Source: JBGTBQ01 sp041749275 (GTDB lineage Bacteria; Acidobacteriota; Blastocatellia; Pyrinomonadales; Pyrinomonadaceae). From it: a stretch of 19,472 nucleotides of DNA. The position numbers and the translations under genes are program-made. The notes under the pieces are model-generated. The model ran no database searches and was not told where the DNA came from. It worked only from the letters and a program-made list of their open reading frames with translations. Numbering within the stretch: position 1 is the stretch's first letter; the number at the start of each line of letters is the position of its first letter. Shown here one piece after another: positions 6,631-14,026 of this stretch. The stretch is taken from the NCBI GenBank assembly GCA_041749275.1, contig JBGTBQ010000129.1, positions 1-19,472 of the forward strand. Reading direction: 5' to 3'.

Positions 6631-7824
6631 TTATCGAGCGTTGGGCCGTGTCCCGATGGGGCGGGCCTGTGCGTAAGGTGAGGCGTGCGCGCCGGAGCGA
6701 GGTGTGCCGCCGTTGCCGGAGTTGATGCCGGCGCCGTGCTCGATCAGCTCACGCAACTCTTCCGGGTTGGACGAGCGTTGGAGCGCTACATCGAGCGTAA
6801 TGAGGCGCTTGTGGTAGAGGGTGGCGAGCGCCTGATTGAAGGTCTGCATCCCGTACTTGTCCTGCCCGGTCTGCATCATCGAATAAATCTGGTGCACCTT
6901 GTCCTCGCGGATCAGGTTGCGGATGGCCGCGTTGGGAACAAGGATTTCGAGTCCCATGACGCGCCCGCGCGCGTCCGCTCGTGGCAGAAGCGACTGGCAG
7001 AGAATGCCTTCGAGCACCATCGAGAGCTGCGCGCGAATCTGTGACTGTTGCTCGGCGGGGAACACGTCAATGATACGGTTGATGGTCGAGGCGGCGGTGT
7101 TGGTGTGCAGGGTGGCGAAAGTAAGGTGTCCCGTCTCGGCGATGCGGAGCGCGGACTCGATAGTTTCGAGGTCGCGCATTTCACCGACGAGCACCACATC
7201 CGGGTCCTGACGCAGCGCCGTGCGAAGCGCCTCGGCGAAACCCTTTGTGTCGGCCCCGACCTCGCGCTGATTGACGATGCAGGATTTGTGCGCGTGCAGG
7301 AACTCGATGGGGTCTTCGATGGTGACAATATGCTCGTGGCGCTCGCGGTTGACCTTGTCGAGCATGGCGGCGAGCGTCGTGGATTTGCCGGAGCCGGTCG
7401 GGCCGGTGACGAGGATGAGGCCGCGGGGCTTGTCGCAGAGCTGCGCGATGACGTTGGGTAGCCCCAGCGTCTCGAACGACTTGATCTCGTAGGGAATGGC
7501 GCGGAAGACGGCGCCGACCGCGCCGCGCTGGTTGAAGAGGTTGGCGCGAAAGCGCGAGAGGCCACGCACGCCGAACGAGAAATCGAGTTCGAGGTTCTCC
7601 TCGAAGCGGTGCTTCTGCGCGTCCGTGAGGACGCTGTAGGCGAGCGATTTCGTATCCGCGGAGGTGAGCGTGCGGACGCCTTCGATGGGGCGGAGATGTC
7701 CGTCAACGCGCACCTGCGGCGGGGTGTTCGTTGTCAGGTGCAGGTCGGAGCCGCCGAACTCGATCAGCTTTTTTAGTAAGTCCGAGAGCGAAATTGGCTC
7801 CGCCGGGGTTTCCGTTGCTGACAT
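6631..7824 (-). CDS. pilT: Type IV pilus retraction ATPase PilT
   Basis: A 397-aa hexameric secretion ATPase that powers pilus retraction and twitching. It has an N-terminal PAS-like domain (SDLLKKLIEFGGSDLHL...), Walker A GPTGSGKS (141-148), an Asp box in VTIEDPIEF, Walker B VVLVGEMRD (210-218), a His box (GHLTFATLHTNTA) and the PilT signature AIRNLIRE near 300. The last 45 or so residues are a Gly/Ser/Pro/Arg-rich tail longer than in classical PilT. Two hairpins lie in the 98-bp gap before it; its Shine-Dalgarno GGAGAGGA (7831-7838) directly follows the second. It sits between the Arg-rich secreted protein gene and pilC. Confidence 0.96.
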   Translation of the reverse strand: MSATETPAEPISLSDLLKKLIEFGGSDLHLTTNTPPQVRVDGHLRPIEGVRTLTSADTKSLAYSVLTDAQKHRFEENLELDFSFGVRGLSRFRANLFNQRGAVGAVFRAIPYEIKSFETLGLPNVIAQLCDKPRGLILVTGPTGSGKSTTLAAMLDKVNRERHEHIVTIEDPIEFLHAHKSCIVNQREVGADTKGFAEALRTALRQDPDVVLVGEMRDLETIESALRIAETGHLTFATLHTNTAASTINRIIDVFPAEQQSQIRAQLSMVLEGILCQSLLPRADARGRVMGLEILVPNAAIRNLIREDKVHQIYSMMQTGQDKYGMQTFNQALATLYHKRLITLDVALQRSSNPEELRELIEHGAGINSGNGGTPRSGAHASPYAQARPIGTRPNAR

Positions 7825-7840
7825 GTATCTTCCTCTCCGG

Positions 7841-7870
7841 CGCGCGCACCGTCGCGAGAAGGTGCGCGCG
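7841..7870 (-). other. Intercistronic hairpin just upstream of the pilT ribosome site
   Basis: A perfect 10-bp GC stem (CGCGCGCACC/GGTGCGCGCG) with a 10-nt loop ends two bases before the GGAGAGGA ribosome site of pilT. There is no T tract. It could set mRNA processing or stability, or tune pilT translation; the role is inferred. Confidence 0.6.
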
Positions 7871-7888
7871 TGGGGTTAGTACGGGAGT

Positions 7889-7922
7889 GACCTCAAAGTC
7901 AAACGAAGCGCCGCTTGAGGTC
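7889..7922 (-). other. Hairpin directly after the stop codon of the gene before pilT
   Basis: GACCTCAA pairs with TTGAGGTC (8 bp, 18-nt loop), beginning at the base after the stop of the 7923-8753 gene. Without a T run it is more likely an mRNA 3'-end protector or a weak attenuator than a terminator. Confidence 0.5.
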
Positions 7923-8753
7923 TTACTGCGAAGCGAGTTTGGAGTTGCCTATCGAACGCAACGATGCCATGACCTGCTCTGAACCAGTGGCGACCGGAGC
8001 CGCGAACTCGACGGGAGCAGTGGTGGCGAGGCTATAGACACGCCCGTCAACTTCGGTGAAGTAGAACGTCCAAGACTTGCTCGGCGCCCCCGGCGTGCCC
8101 GTCTGCGCGGTGACGACTAAAACGCGGCGACCATTTATCTCACGCACCTTGTCGTTGACGACCCAGCCGCCCTCGGCCACCATTCGATCAATGACCGTGC
8201 GGCGCAGCGCGGCGATAGTGGCGCCGCCGATGTTCCGGACGCGCGTGGTTGTCGGCGCGCCGTCTCCGGCGTCCGAGACGGCGACGGGGGCGAGCACAGC
8301 CGTGCCCGCCGCACGTCCGTCCGAGGTCTGGACGGCGAAGGTAACTTCGCCCTTCTGATTCTTGCGTGCGCCGCCCCAAGTGTGCGGGAGTTCGAGGTTG
8401 AAGGGGAGTCGCGGCGCGCTCACGGCCAACGCGCTGTTGGCGCCGCTGTCGTTGACGGGGCGCGTAATGCTGGCCGTTCCCGTCGAAGAGTTTTGAGCCG
8501 TGAGCGCGGCCTGCTGCTGCCGCTGTATCCGGCGGAGCAGTGCCCGCTCGCGGCGTGCGCGCTGTCGCGCGCGGTAGCGCCGCCACCACGCGCGCGAATG
8601 GCGCCGGTAGCGTTTGTGCTTCTTGCGGTTCGTTACCGAGGAGCGCCGCCCCCACTTGGCGAAGGACTCGGTGATAGGCGTTCCGCTCGCGACCAGCGCG
8701 AGGATGATAAAGGTGAGAAGGACGGGCCTCAGTTTCTTCAACATCGTCATCAT
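7923..8753 (-). CDS. Secreted Arg-rich protein of the type IV pilus operon, unknown function
   Basis: A 276-aa protein with a signal peptide or membrane anchor (hydrophobic about 10-24, possible cleavage after SFA at 32). A very basic segment follows at about 36-78 (many Arg, Lys and Trp, RRYRARQRARRER), then a Gln/Ser/Thr linker. The folded C-terminal part, about 113-276, has alternating beta-like stretches (LPHTWGG, GEVTFAVQTSDG, GWVVNDKVREINGRRVLVVTAQTG, SWTFYFTEVDGRVYSLATTAP) that vaguely recall PsbP or stress-protein-like domains. I recognise no named family. Its start is 2 bp after the pilB stop, so it is translationally linked to pilB. Its position suggests a role at the pilus or cell surface, with the basic segment possibly binding DNA, peptidoglycan or acidic polymers. 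Confidence 0.8.
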   Translation of the reverse strand: MMTMLKKLRPVLLTFIILALVASGTPITESFAKWGRRSSVTNRKKHKRYRRHSRAWWRRYRARQRARRERALLRRIQRQQQAALTAQNSSTGTASITRPVNDSGANSALAVSAPRLPFNLELPHTWGGARKNQKGEVTFAVQTSDGRAAGTAVLAPVAVSDAGDGAPTTTRVRNIGGATIAALRRTVIDRMVAEGGWVVNDKVREINGRRVLVVTAQTGTPGAPSKSWTFYFTEVDGRVYSLATTAPVEFAAPVATGSEQVMASLRSIGNSKLASQ

Positions 8754-8755
8754 GT

Positions 8756-10573
8756 TTATGCCACCGTCTCGCGCACCACTTCGTCGAGCGTGGTGACGCC
8801 GTTTCTGATTTTTTGCAGGCCGGATTCGCGCAGAGTAATCATGCCATCCTCGATGGCGCGCTTGCGTAGCTCTAACGCGGATGCACCAATCAGGATCAAC
8901 TCGCGCACCTCGTCCGTCACTTCCATGACCTCGTAGAGGCCGATGCGGCCCTTGTAGCCGGTTTCGTTGCAGGTCTTGCAGCCCTGCCCTTTGTAGGTCT
9001 TCATCTCCTTTACTTCGGCGGGAGAGAATCCGACCTCAAGGAGCGCCTCGGGTGGGACATGGTGCTCGACTTTGCATTCATTGCAGATGCGGCGGATGAG
9101 ACGCTGCGCCTGAATGAGGTTGACCGAAGTGGCGACGAGGAAAGGCTCGATGCCCATGTTCATCAGGCGGGAGATGGTGGAGGGTGCGTCGTTCGTGTGG
9201 AGGGTGGAGAGGACGAGGTGGCCCGTGAGCGCGGCCTTGATGGCGATCTCAGCGGTTTCAAAGTCGCGGATTTCGCCGACCAGAATGATGTTCGGGTCCT
9301 GCCGCAGGAAGGAGCGGAGCGCGGCGGCGAAGTTCAAACCGATCTGCTCGCGCACCTGCACCTGATTGATACCCGCGAGGTTGAACTCGACCGGGTCTTC
9401 CGCCGTCATAATGTTCGTCTGCGGCTGGTTCAGCGATTGGAGCGCCGAGTAGAGCGTATTCGTTTTGCCCGAACCCGTGGGGCCGGTGACGAGCACCATG
9501 CCGTAAGGCTTGGAGATGTTGCGCTGGAACTTTAAGAGTGACTCCGGCTCGAAGCCGAGCCGCGTCATGTCGAGCATCAGCCGCTCTTTGTCGAGCAGGC
9601 GCAAGACCACTTTCTCACCGAACAGCGTCGGGAGCGTGGAGACGCGGAAGTCCAGTTCGCGTGAGCGACCACGGTGCTTGAGCTTGATCTTGATGCGACC
9701 GTCCTGCGGCAGGCGTTTCTCGGCGATGTCGAGCTTCGCCATGATCTTGATGCGCGAGATCATGGCGTCGCGCAGGCGCATCGGCGGGCGCATCACGTCG
9801 TAGAGCACGCCGTCAATGCGGAAGCGGATGCGAAGCATCTTCTCATATGGCTCGATGTGAATATCGGAAGCGCTGCGGGTGAGTGCGTCCGCGAGCAGGA
9901 CGTTGACGAGCCGGACGACGGGAGCGTCCTCGCTCATCCGCGTCAGGTTCGAGAGGTCTATCTCGTCGTTCTCGTTGACGACCTCCAGCCCATCGGCGCC
10001 GTCCATGTCGAAGTCAAGCTGGTCGAGCGTGAGCGCGTCCTCCGGCTGCCCGAGGAAGTCATCGTGATACCCGTTACCGTTGTCACCACCGTCGCCGTTG
10101 CCGCCATACTGATCGTCTGTCTGCGGACGCACTAGCTCAATCTCGCGCGTTTGCGCGTAGTAACTGTTGATCGCCTCCTGAACGCTTGCCTCGGAGACGA
10201 CGACCGGCTCGATATTAAGTCCCGTCATGAACTTGATGTCGTCCATGGCGAAGACGTTCGTCGGGTCAACCATCGCCAGCGTCAGGGTCGCGCCGACGCG
10301 GCTTAAGGGGAGGACGGAGTACTTGTCGGCCACGTCGCGTGGGATGAGGCGGATGACCGAGTCGTCTATGTCGAAGAGTTCGAGATTGACGCTGGGGACT
10401 CCGTACTGGCGCGACAGTACAGCCGTGATCATGTCGTCCGACACCAGCCCCATCTTGACGAGGTTGAAGCCGAGACGACCGCCGTGCTCGCGCTGAAAAT
10501 CGAGGGCCTCGCGCAACTGTTGCGGAGTCAGCAGGTTCTCGCGGACGAGAATTTCACCTAGTTTGGCAGACAT
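8756..10573 (-). CDS. pilB: Type IV pilus extension ATPase PilB
   Basis: A 605-aa GspE/PilB ATPase that drives pilin polymerisation at the inner membrane. Domains in order: MshEN/T2SSE N-terminal domain (about 1-145; LGEILVRENLLTPQQL, RQYGVP), an unusual Gly/Asn/Asp-rich linker (about 150-215), then the ATPase core. The core has Walker A GPTGSGKT (364-371), an Asp box (TAEDPVEF), Walker B IILVGEIRD (429-437), His box GHLVLSTLHTND (451-462) and a four-cysteine zinc site CNEC (497-500) plus CKTC (532-535). MshEN domains often bind cyclic di-GMP, so control by that messenger is possible. It is the first gene of the pilus operon, behind a promoter at 10701-10730 and a leader of about 120 nt. The start lacks a clear Shine-Dalgarno sequence. 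Confidence 0.96.
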   Translation of the reverse strand: MSAKLGEILVRENLLTPQQLREALDFQREHGGRLGFNLVKMGLVSDDMITAVLSRQYGVPSVNLELFDIDDSVIRLIPRDVADKYSVLPLSRVGATLTLAMVDPTNVFAMDDIKFMTGLNIEPVVVSEASVQEAINSYYAQTREIELVRPQTDDQYGGNGDGGDNGNGYHDDFLGQPEDALTLDQLDFDMDGADGLEVVNENDEIDLSNLTRMSEDAPVVRLVNVLLADALTRSASDIHIEPYEKMLRIRFRIDGVLYDVMRPPMRLRDAMISRIKIMAKLDIAEKRLPQDGRIKIKLKHRGRSRELDFRVSTLPTLFGEKVVLRLLDKERLMLDMTRLGFEPESLLKFQRNISKPYGMVLVTGPTGSGKTNTLYSALQSLNQPQTNIMTAEDPVEFNLAGINQVQVREQIGLNFAAALRSFLRQDPNIILVGEIRDFETAEIAIKAALTGHLVLSTLHTNDAPSTISRLMNMGIEPFLVATSVNLIQAQRLIRRICNECKVEHHVPPEALLEVGFSPAEVKEMKTYKGQGCKTCNETGYKGRIGLYEVMEVTDEVRELILIGASALELRKRAIEDGMITLRESGLQKIRNGVTTLDEVVRETVA

Positions 10574-10700
10574 TGAAGGAGTAATTCCAGAAGCTGTTAA
10601 CTAGCTTGTAAGGGGCGGGCGGCTTGCGGGCCGAGAAATAAACGGAAACAGTTAATGAGCCATCACTAAGCAACGATGCCAAACACCGTTTGCCAAAAGC

Positions 10701-10730
10701 ATGTTACTGTCAAACGCGGCAGGCTGTCAA
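10701..10730 (-). promoter_or_regulatory. Probable sigma70-type promoter of the pilus operon
   Basis: On the minus strand a perfect -35 TTGACA (10730-10725) is followed after 18 bp by TAACAT (10706-10701). It lies about 120 bp before the pilB start, the only gene downstream on that strand. The call rests on consensus and position. Confidence 0.55.
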
Positions 10731-10774
10731 GATGATTGTGGAAGTCGGTCAGAATGAGTGCGGAATGGGTAGAT

Positions 10775-10820
10775 TCAAATAATAAGGCCGCGCTTTAAGT
10801 CGCGCGGCCTTATTATTTGA
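10775..10820 (-). terminator. Strong Rho-independent terminator after the TPR gene
   Basis: A perfect 19-bp stem (10775-10793 with 10802-10820) with an 8-nt loop; the GC core GGCCGCGC is flanked by AT-rich arms that give a T-rich run on either strand. It begins 19 bp after the stop of the TPR protein gene and insulates it from the pilus operon. Confidence 0.88.
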
Positions 10821-10838
10821 CTTGACTATCCTTGAGGT

Positions 10839-12182
10839 TTACGGCTTGCGGCGTGTTGAGCCTTTGCTGGATGGCTTATCGCCCTGTTTCGGCGCGGACG
10901 CAGCCTTTAGCGTGTCGTCGAGATACTGTGCGGTCGCTATCGCGTCCGCCTTTTTCGGGTGTGTGTCAGGGGCCTTCTTGATGAACTCCTGGAACAGATC
11001 GCGCGCCTCGGCGATCATGGCGGTTCCGCCGCCCCCTTCAATGAGGCTGCCTTTCGCCGCCAGCGCCGTGGCAAGGCCGGTCATGGCATCCAAGTTCTGC
11101 GGACTGGAGGCGATGACCTGTCGAAAGGTAGAGATAGACTCATCAATATTGCCGCCCATAAAGAGAGCGTCGCCGAGGCCGTTCTGCCCCTTCATCTTCT
11201 TGACAGAGTCGGTTTCGACAGCGATGTACTCCTCAAAGGCTTTGACCGCCGCCGTCGTATCCACACCGGCTCCGGTCTGAAGTGCAACGCGGTAGCTCTC
11301 GGCGCGGTCGAACAAGAAGCCCAATTCCTCGTTAGCCTGTCCGCCAGGGGTGGCAGCGGCGCCCGCATTCTTGCTCGCGTTCTCACGGTGGGCGGTGAGG
11401 GCTTTCTCCATGCTCTCGGCGCTGTTCTTGAAGTCCGCCTTGGCGGCCTCTTTACCGGGCACGTCCTTCGCCTTGGCGGCGGCGTTGAAATTTTCCACGC
11501 CGCGTTTGCGAAGCACGACGCCCTTGTTGCGATGGAAGACTGCCTGCGTCGGGTCGAGTTGAAGACCCTGATCGTAGAATCTGAGCGCCTCATCATATTT
11601 ATTCGCCGAAAAGGCGTCGTTCCCGGATTTTAAAATATCCGGCAGCTTGGTGTTCAGATCGGCAGCCTTCGCGTTTGCCGCCTCGATCCGTTTTACCTCC
11701 GCCGCTTCTTCCGCGGCCCGCTTCTTGTCCTCTTCGCTGAGCTTTGGCGGGGCGGCAGTGCCGCCCGCGGCGGCACGGGGCGAACCGCCCGACGCCGCGA
11801 GCTGCTTGATCTGTTCCAATGTCAGGGTGGAACCATCGCCCGGCTCAAGCACGAAATCATTGCCGGGCCTTCTGGAAATAGGTATCTCCGCGGCGTAGGT
11901 CGGGCGAGCGCCCGGCGCACTGACGATAATCGTAAAGGTGCCCACCAGCGGAATGCCCGCGTGAGTGTAGACCCCTTTCTTATCGGTCTTGGTCTGGAAT
12001 TTTTGCTTGATGTCCGTGCGATAGAAATCAACGACGGCGTTTACCGCCGGGGCTTCGGTGCCATCGGCTTGCTTCAAGGTCACCTTGCCCGTGGCCGTGA
12101 TTACTTGCGCGGAAGCCGCGACAGACATCGCGGCGAGGAGCAGCGCGGCGGAAGCGGCGCGTGAAAGGAATTTAGCGAGCAT
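10839..12182 (-). CDS. Secreted TPR protein with N-terminal carboxypeptidase-regulatory-like domain
   Basis: A 447-aa exported protein. It has a signal peptide (cleavage likely after ASA, residue 25), then a carboxypeptidase-regulatory/Ig-like beta domain at about 28-115 (KVTLKQADGTEAPAVNAVVDFYRT, TKTDKKGVYTHAGIPLVGTFTIIVSAPG). An Ala/Glu/Lys-rich linker leads to tetratricopeptide repeats at about 185-430 (GNDAFSANKYDEALRFYDQGLQLDPTQAVFHRNKG; DALFMGGNIDESISTFRQVIASSPQNLDAMTGLATALAAKG). The tail is basic and Ser/Lys-rich. It is probably a periplasmic scaffold for protein contacts; the partner is unknown. AGGAG lies about 9 nt before the start. It is a single-gene unit with its own terminator, upstream of the pilus operon and on the same strand, so a pilus link is possible but not shown. 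Confidence 0.85.
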   Translation of the reverse strand: MLAKFLSRAASAALLLAAMSVAASAQVITATGKVTLKQADGTEAPAVNAVVDFYRTDIKQKFQTKTDKKGVYTHAGIPLVGTFTIIVSAPGARPTYAAEIPISRRPGNDFVLEPGDGSTLTLEQIKQLAASGGSPRAAAGGTAAPPKLSEEDKKRAAEEAAEVKRIEAANAKAADLNTKLPDILKSGNDAFSANKYDEALRFYDQGLQLDPTQAVFHRNKGVVLRKRGVENFNAAAKAKDVPGKEAAKADFKNSAESMEKALTAHRENASKNAGAAATPGGQANEELGFLFDRAESYRVALQTGAGVDTTAAVKAFEEYIAVETDSVKKMKGQNGLGDALFMGGNIDESISTFRQVIASSPQNLDAMTGLATALAAKGSLIEGGGGTAMIAEARDLFQEFIKKAPDTHPKKADAIATAQYLDDTLKAASAPKQGDKPSSKGSTRRKP

Positions 12183-12324
12183 TTTCTGTGGTCTCCTAAA
12201 GTTGAACTATTACGGGCGCCCTCAAAAGATGAATAAACCGTTGCTTAGGATGCGGACACGCCGATGCCGGTTGTAAGTTTTGGGCTACATGATAACAGGA
12301 AAACGGGCTGGAATGCGACCGATT
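12183..12324 (-). other. Intergenic region upstream of the TPR gene
   Basis: It holds the ribosome site of the TPR gene and a lone -10-like TATCAT (12294-12289, minus strand) without a good -35. Transcription may also continue from queC. No further structure was seen. Confidence 0.3.
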
Positions 12325-13128
12325 TTAAGCATAAGCAATGGGGTCGGCTGCTCCCGCCTCGGCGAAAGCGCGCAGACGCAGAGCACACGAATCGCAGCGT
12401 CCACATGCTCTCTCTGCCGCCTCATAGCAAGACCACGTGAGCCGGAGCGGCGCGCCGAGCGCGAGGCCACGGCGGATGATTTCGGCTTTACGCAGGTGAA
12501 TGACGGGCGTCCTGATTTCGACGCGTGTCGAGGGCTTCGTGCCGAGATCAATCGCGCGCTGGAACGCCTCGTAAAATTCGGGTCGGCAATCAGGGTAACC
12601 GGACGAATCCTCGGCCACCGCGCCGATATAGACGCTCCGGGCGCCCAACACCTCGCCCCAACTCGTCGCCGCCGCGAGCAGGTGCGCGTTGCGGAAGGGC
12701 ACGTAGCTCGTCGGTATTTCGCGCGTGGAGAGGTCGGCGCGTGATACCGGAATCGCTTGATCGGTCAGCGACGAGCCGCCGATGCGCGCCAGATGTTCGA
12801 GCGAGACGACGAGCCGCCGCGACACGCCATAGAAGTCGGCAAGCTCCTCGAACGCGCGCCGCTCGCGCGCTTCGGTGCGCTGCCCGTAAGAGACGTGGAG
12901 AAACGCCAACTCGTCATTCTCCTCGCGCGCCATCGCCGCCGTCACACACGAATCCATGCCGCCGGAGACGAGGCAGATGGCAAGGGATGAGGGATGAGGG
13001 ATGAGGGATGAGGGATGAGGGGCGAGGGATGAGGGGCGAGGGATTTCGTCTATCTCCGATGGATCGCCGATGGCCTCATCGGTTTCATCTTCCGGTTGGT
13101 CGAATGCTTTTTCGTCGAATCCGCCCAT
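12325..13128 (-). CDS. queC: 7-cyano-7-deazaguanine (preQ0) synthase QueC with heptamer-encoded N-terminal extension
   Basis: A 267-aa enzyme that turns 7-carboxy-7-deazaguanine into preQ0 with ATP and ammonia, a step to queuosine in tRNA. The PP-loop ATP motif SGGMDS is at 55-60, family segments such as TSYVPFRNAHLLAAATSW (140-157) and SGYPDCR (176-182) follow, and four zinc cysteines lie at 234, 242, 245 and 248 (CGRCDSC). QueC normally starts a few residues before SGG; here about 49 extra residues precede it, and residues 29-49 (repeating PSSL/IPH) are encoded by a GGGATGA heptamer array. No in-frame ATG, GTG or TTG lies between the array and SGGMDS, so the array is really translated if the gene is used. 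The start has no Shine-Dalgarno sequence. It follows queE by 90 bp. Confidence 0.93.
   Translation of the reverse strand: MGGFDEKAFDQPEDETDEAIGDPSEIDEIPRPSSLAPHPSSLIPHPSSLAICLVSGGMDSCVTAAMAREENDELAFLHVSYGQRTEARERRAFEELADFYGVSRRLVVSLEHLARIGGSSLTDQAIPVSRADLSTREIPTSYVPFRNAHLLAAATSWGEVLGARSVYIGAVAEDSSGYPDCRPEFYEAFQRAIDLGTKPSTRVEIRTPVIHLRKAEIIRRGLALGAPLRLTWSCYEAAERACGRCDSCALRLRAFAEAGAADPIAYA
12984..13044. repeat. Heptanucleotide tandem array (GGGATGA) inside queC
   Basis: Five exact GGGATGA units (12984-13018), then GGGGCGA, GGGATGA, GGGGCGA and a partial unit. The array lies in the coding region between the queC start and its ATP-binding motif. Seven is not a multiple of three, so a change of one unit would shift the reading frame. 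Confidence 0.95.
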
Positions 13129-13178
13129 TGACGTGCAGCACAGAGGCAGTCAGAAGGATGATGAAAAGAACGCTATCT

Positions 13179-13213
13179 TCATCCCTCATCCCTCATCCCT
13201 CATCCCTCATCCC
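13179..13213. repeat. Heptanucleotide tandem array (TCATCCC x5) between queE and queC
   Basis: Five exact TCATCCC units, the inverse of the array in queC. They lie 5 bp beyond the queE stop. In the mRNA they could pair over 35 bp with the array at 12984-13018, looping out the queC start. Confidence 0.95.
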
Positions 13214-13218
13214 TTTCT

Positions 13219-13866
13219 TCAAACTCCGTGAACATCCGCGCCCCAGATGTACTTGTGTAGCTGGAGCTGCATACGAACTTTCATGCCGCTCGATGTGATC
13301 CAGTCGGCCAGTTCGCGTTGGAAGTCGGTCTCGCCCCAGACGGGCGAGACGAGGACGGCGTGCGCGCGTTGTTCGAGACCGTAGAGCTTGACGACCTCGC
13401 ACGCGAAATCCCAGTCGGCGCGGCTCGCGACGACGAACTTGACCTCGTCCTTATCGGCGTGCAAGCGTTCGAGGTTGGGCCAGTGGTTGCGTTCAGCCTC
13501 GCCGGAGGCAGGACACTTTACGTCGAGGATGATCTTCGCGCGCGGGTCAACGCCTACGGTTGAGACAAAGCCGCCGGTCTCGATCAAGACCTCGTAGCCC
13601 TCGTCGCAGAGACGTTGAATGAGGGTCAAAGCCTCGCGTTGGGCGAGCGGCTCTCCGCCGGTGACTTCGACGAGCCGGCAATCGAAATCGCGCACTCGAC
13701 GCATCACATCCTCAATGGTCAGGTGGTCGCCGCCCGTGAAGGTGTATTCGCTGTCGCACCAGACGCAACGCATCGGGCAGCCCGTCAGCCGCACGAAGGA
13801 GCAGGGGCGCCCGGCGTGTGTTGATTCGCCCTGAATCGAGCGGAAGATTTCCGTGACGCGAAGCAT
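13219..13866 (-). CDS. queE: 7-carboxy-7-deazaguanine synthase QueE (radical SAM)
   Basis: A 215-aa radical SAM enzyme that contracts 6-carboxy-tetrahydropterin to 7-carboxy-7-deazaguanine, the step before QueC. The iron-sulfur motif CxxxCxxC is at Cys30, Cys34 and Cys37 (GCPMRCVWCD). The N-terminal EIFRSIQGESTHAGRP and the SAM-binding VTGGEPL (68-74) are classical for QueE, and length is normal. It is the first gene of a queE-queC pair; queD and queF are not in the window. The upstream region carries GGATGAA heptamers arranged as an inverted repeat (13884-13958). Confidence 0.95.
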   Translation of the reverse strand: MLRVTEIFRSIQGESTHAGRPCSFVRLTGCPMRCVWCDSEYTFTGGDHLTIEDVMRRVRDFDCRLVEVTGGEPLAQREALTLIQRLCDEGYEVLIETGGFVSTVGVDPRAKIILDVKCPASGEAERNHWPNLERLHADKDEVKFVVASRADWDFACEVVKLYGLEQRAHAVLVSPVWGETDFQRELADWITSSGMKVRMQLQLHKYIWGADVHGV

Positions 13867-13883
13867 GAGATAACAGGGGAGAA

Positions 13884-13958
13884 GGATGAAGGATGAGGCA
13901 TGAAATGTAAAGGATCAGAGCCTGATAAAGTTCATCCTTCATCCCTCATCCTTCATCC
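13884..13958. repeat. Inverted heptamer repeats upstream of queE
   Basis: GGATGAA-GGATGAG-GCATGAA at 13884-13904 is complementary, with one mismatch, to 13938-13958. An additional TTCATCC unit sits at 13931. The two arms can form a 21-bp stem with a 33-nt loop. It lies in the divergent gap between queE and the sigma factor gene and belongs to the same repeat family as the arrays at 12984 and 13179. Confidence 0.85.
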
Positions 13959-14026
13959 CTCCGAAGGCGGTTCGTGATAGCATATCGCTCCGGGCCAGCA
14001 GGGCGCGCGTGAGGTTAAACCGTAGG

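Noticed and set aside
12984..13213. Heptamer arrays considered as a CRISPR array
   Set aside because: Units are 7 bp, directly joined, without unique spacers, and no cas genes are nearby.
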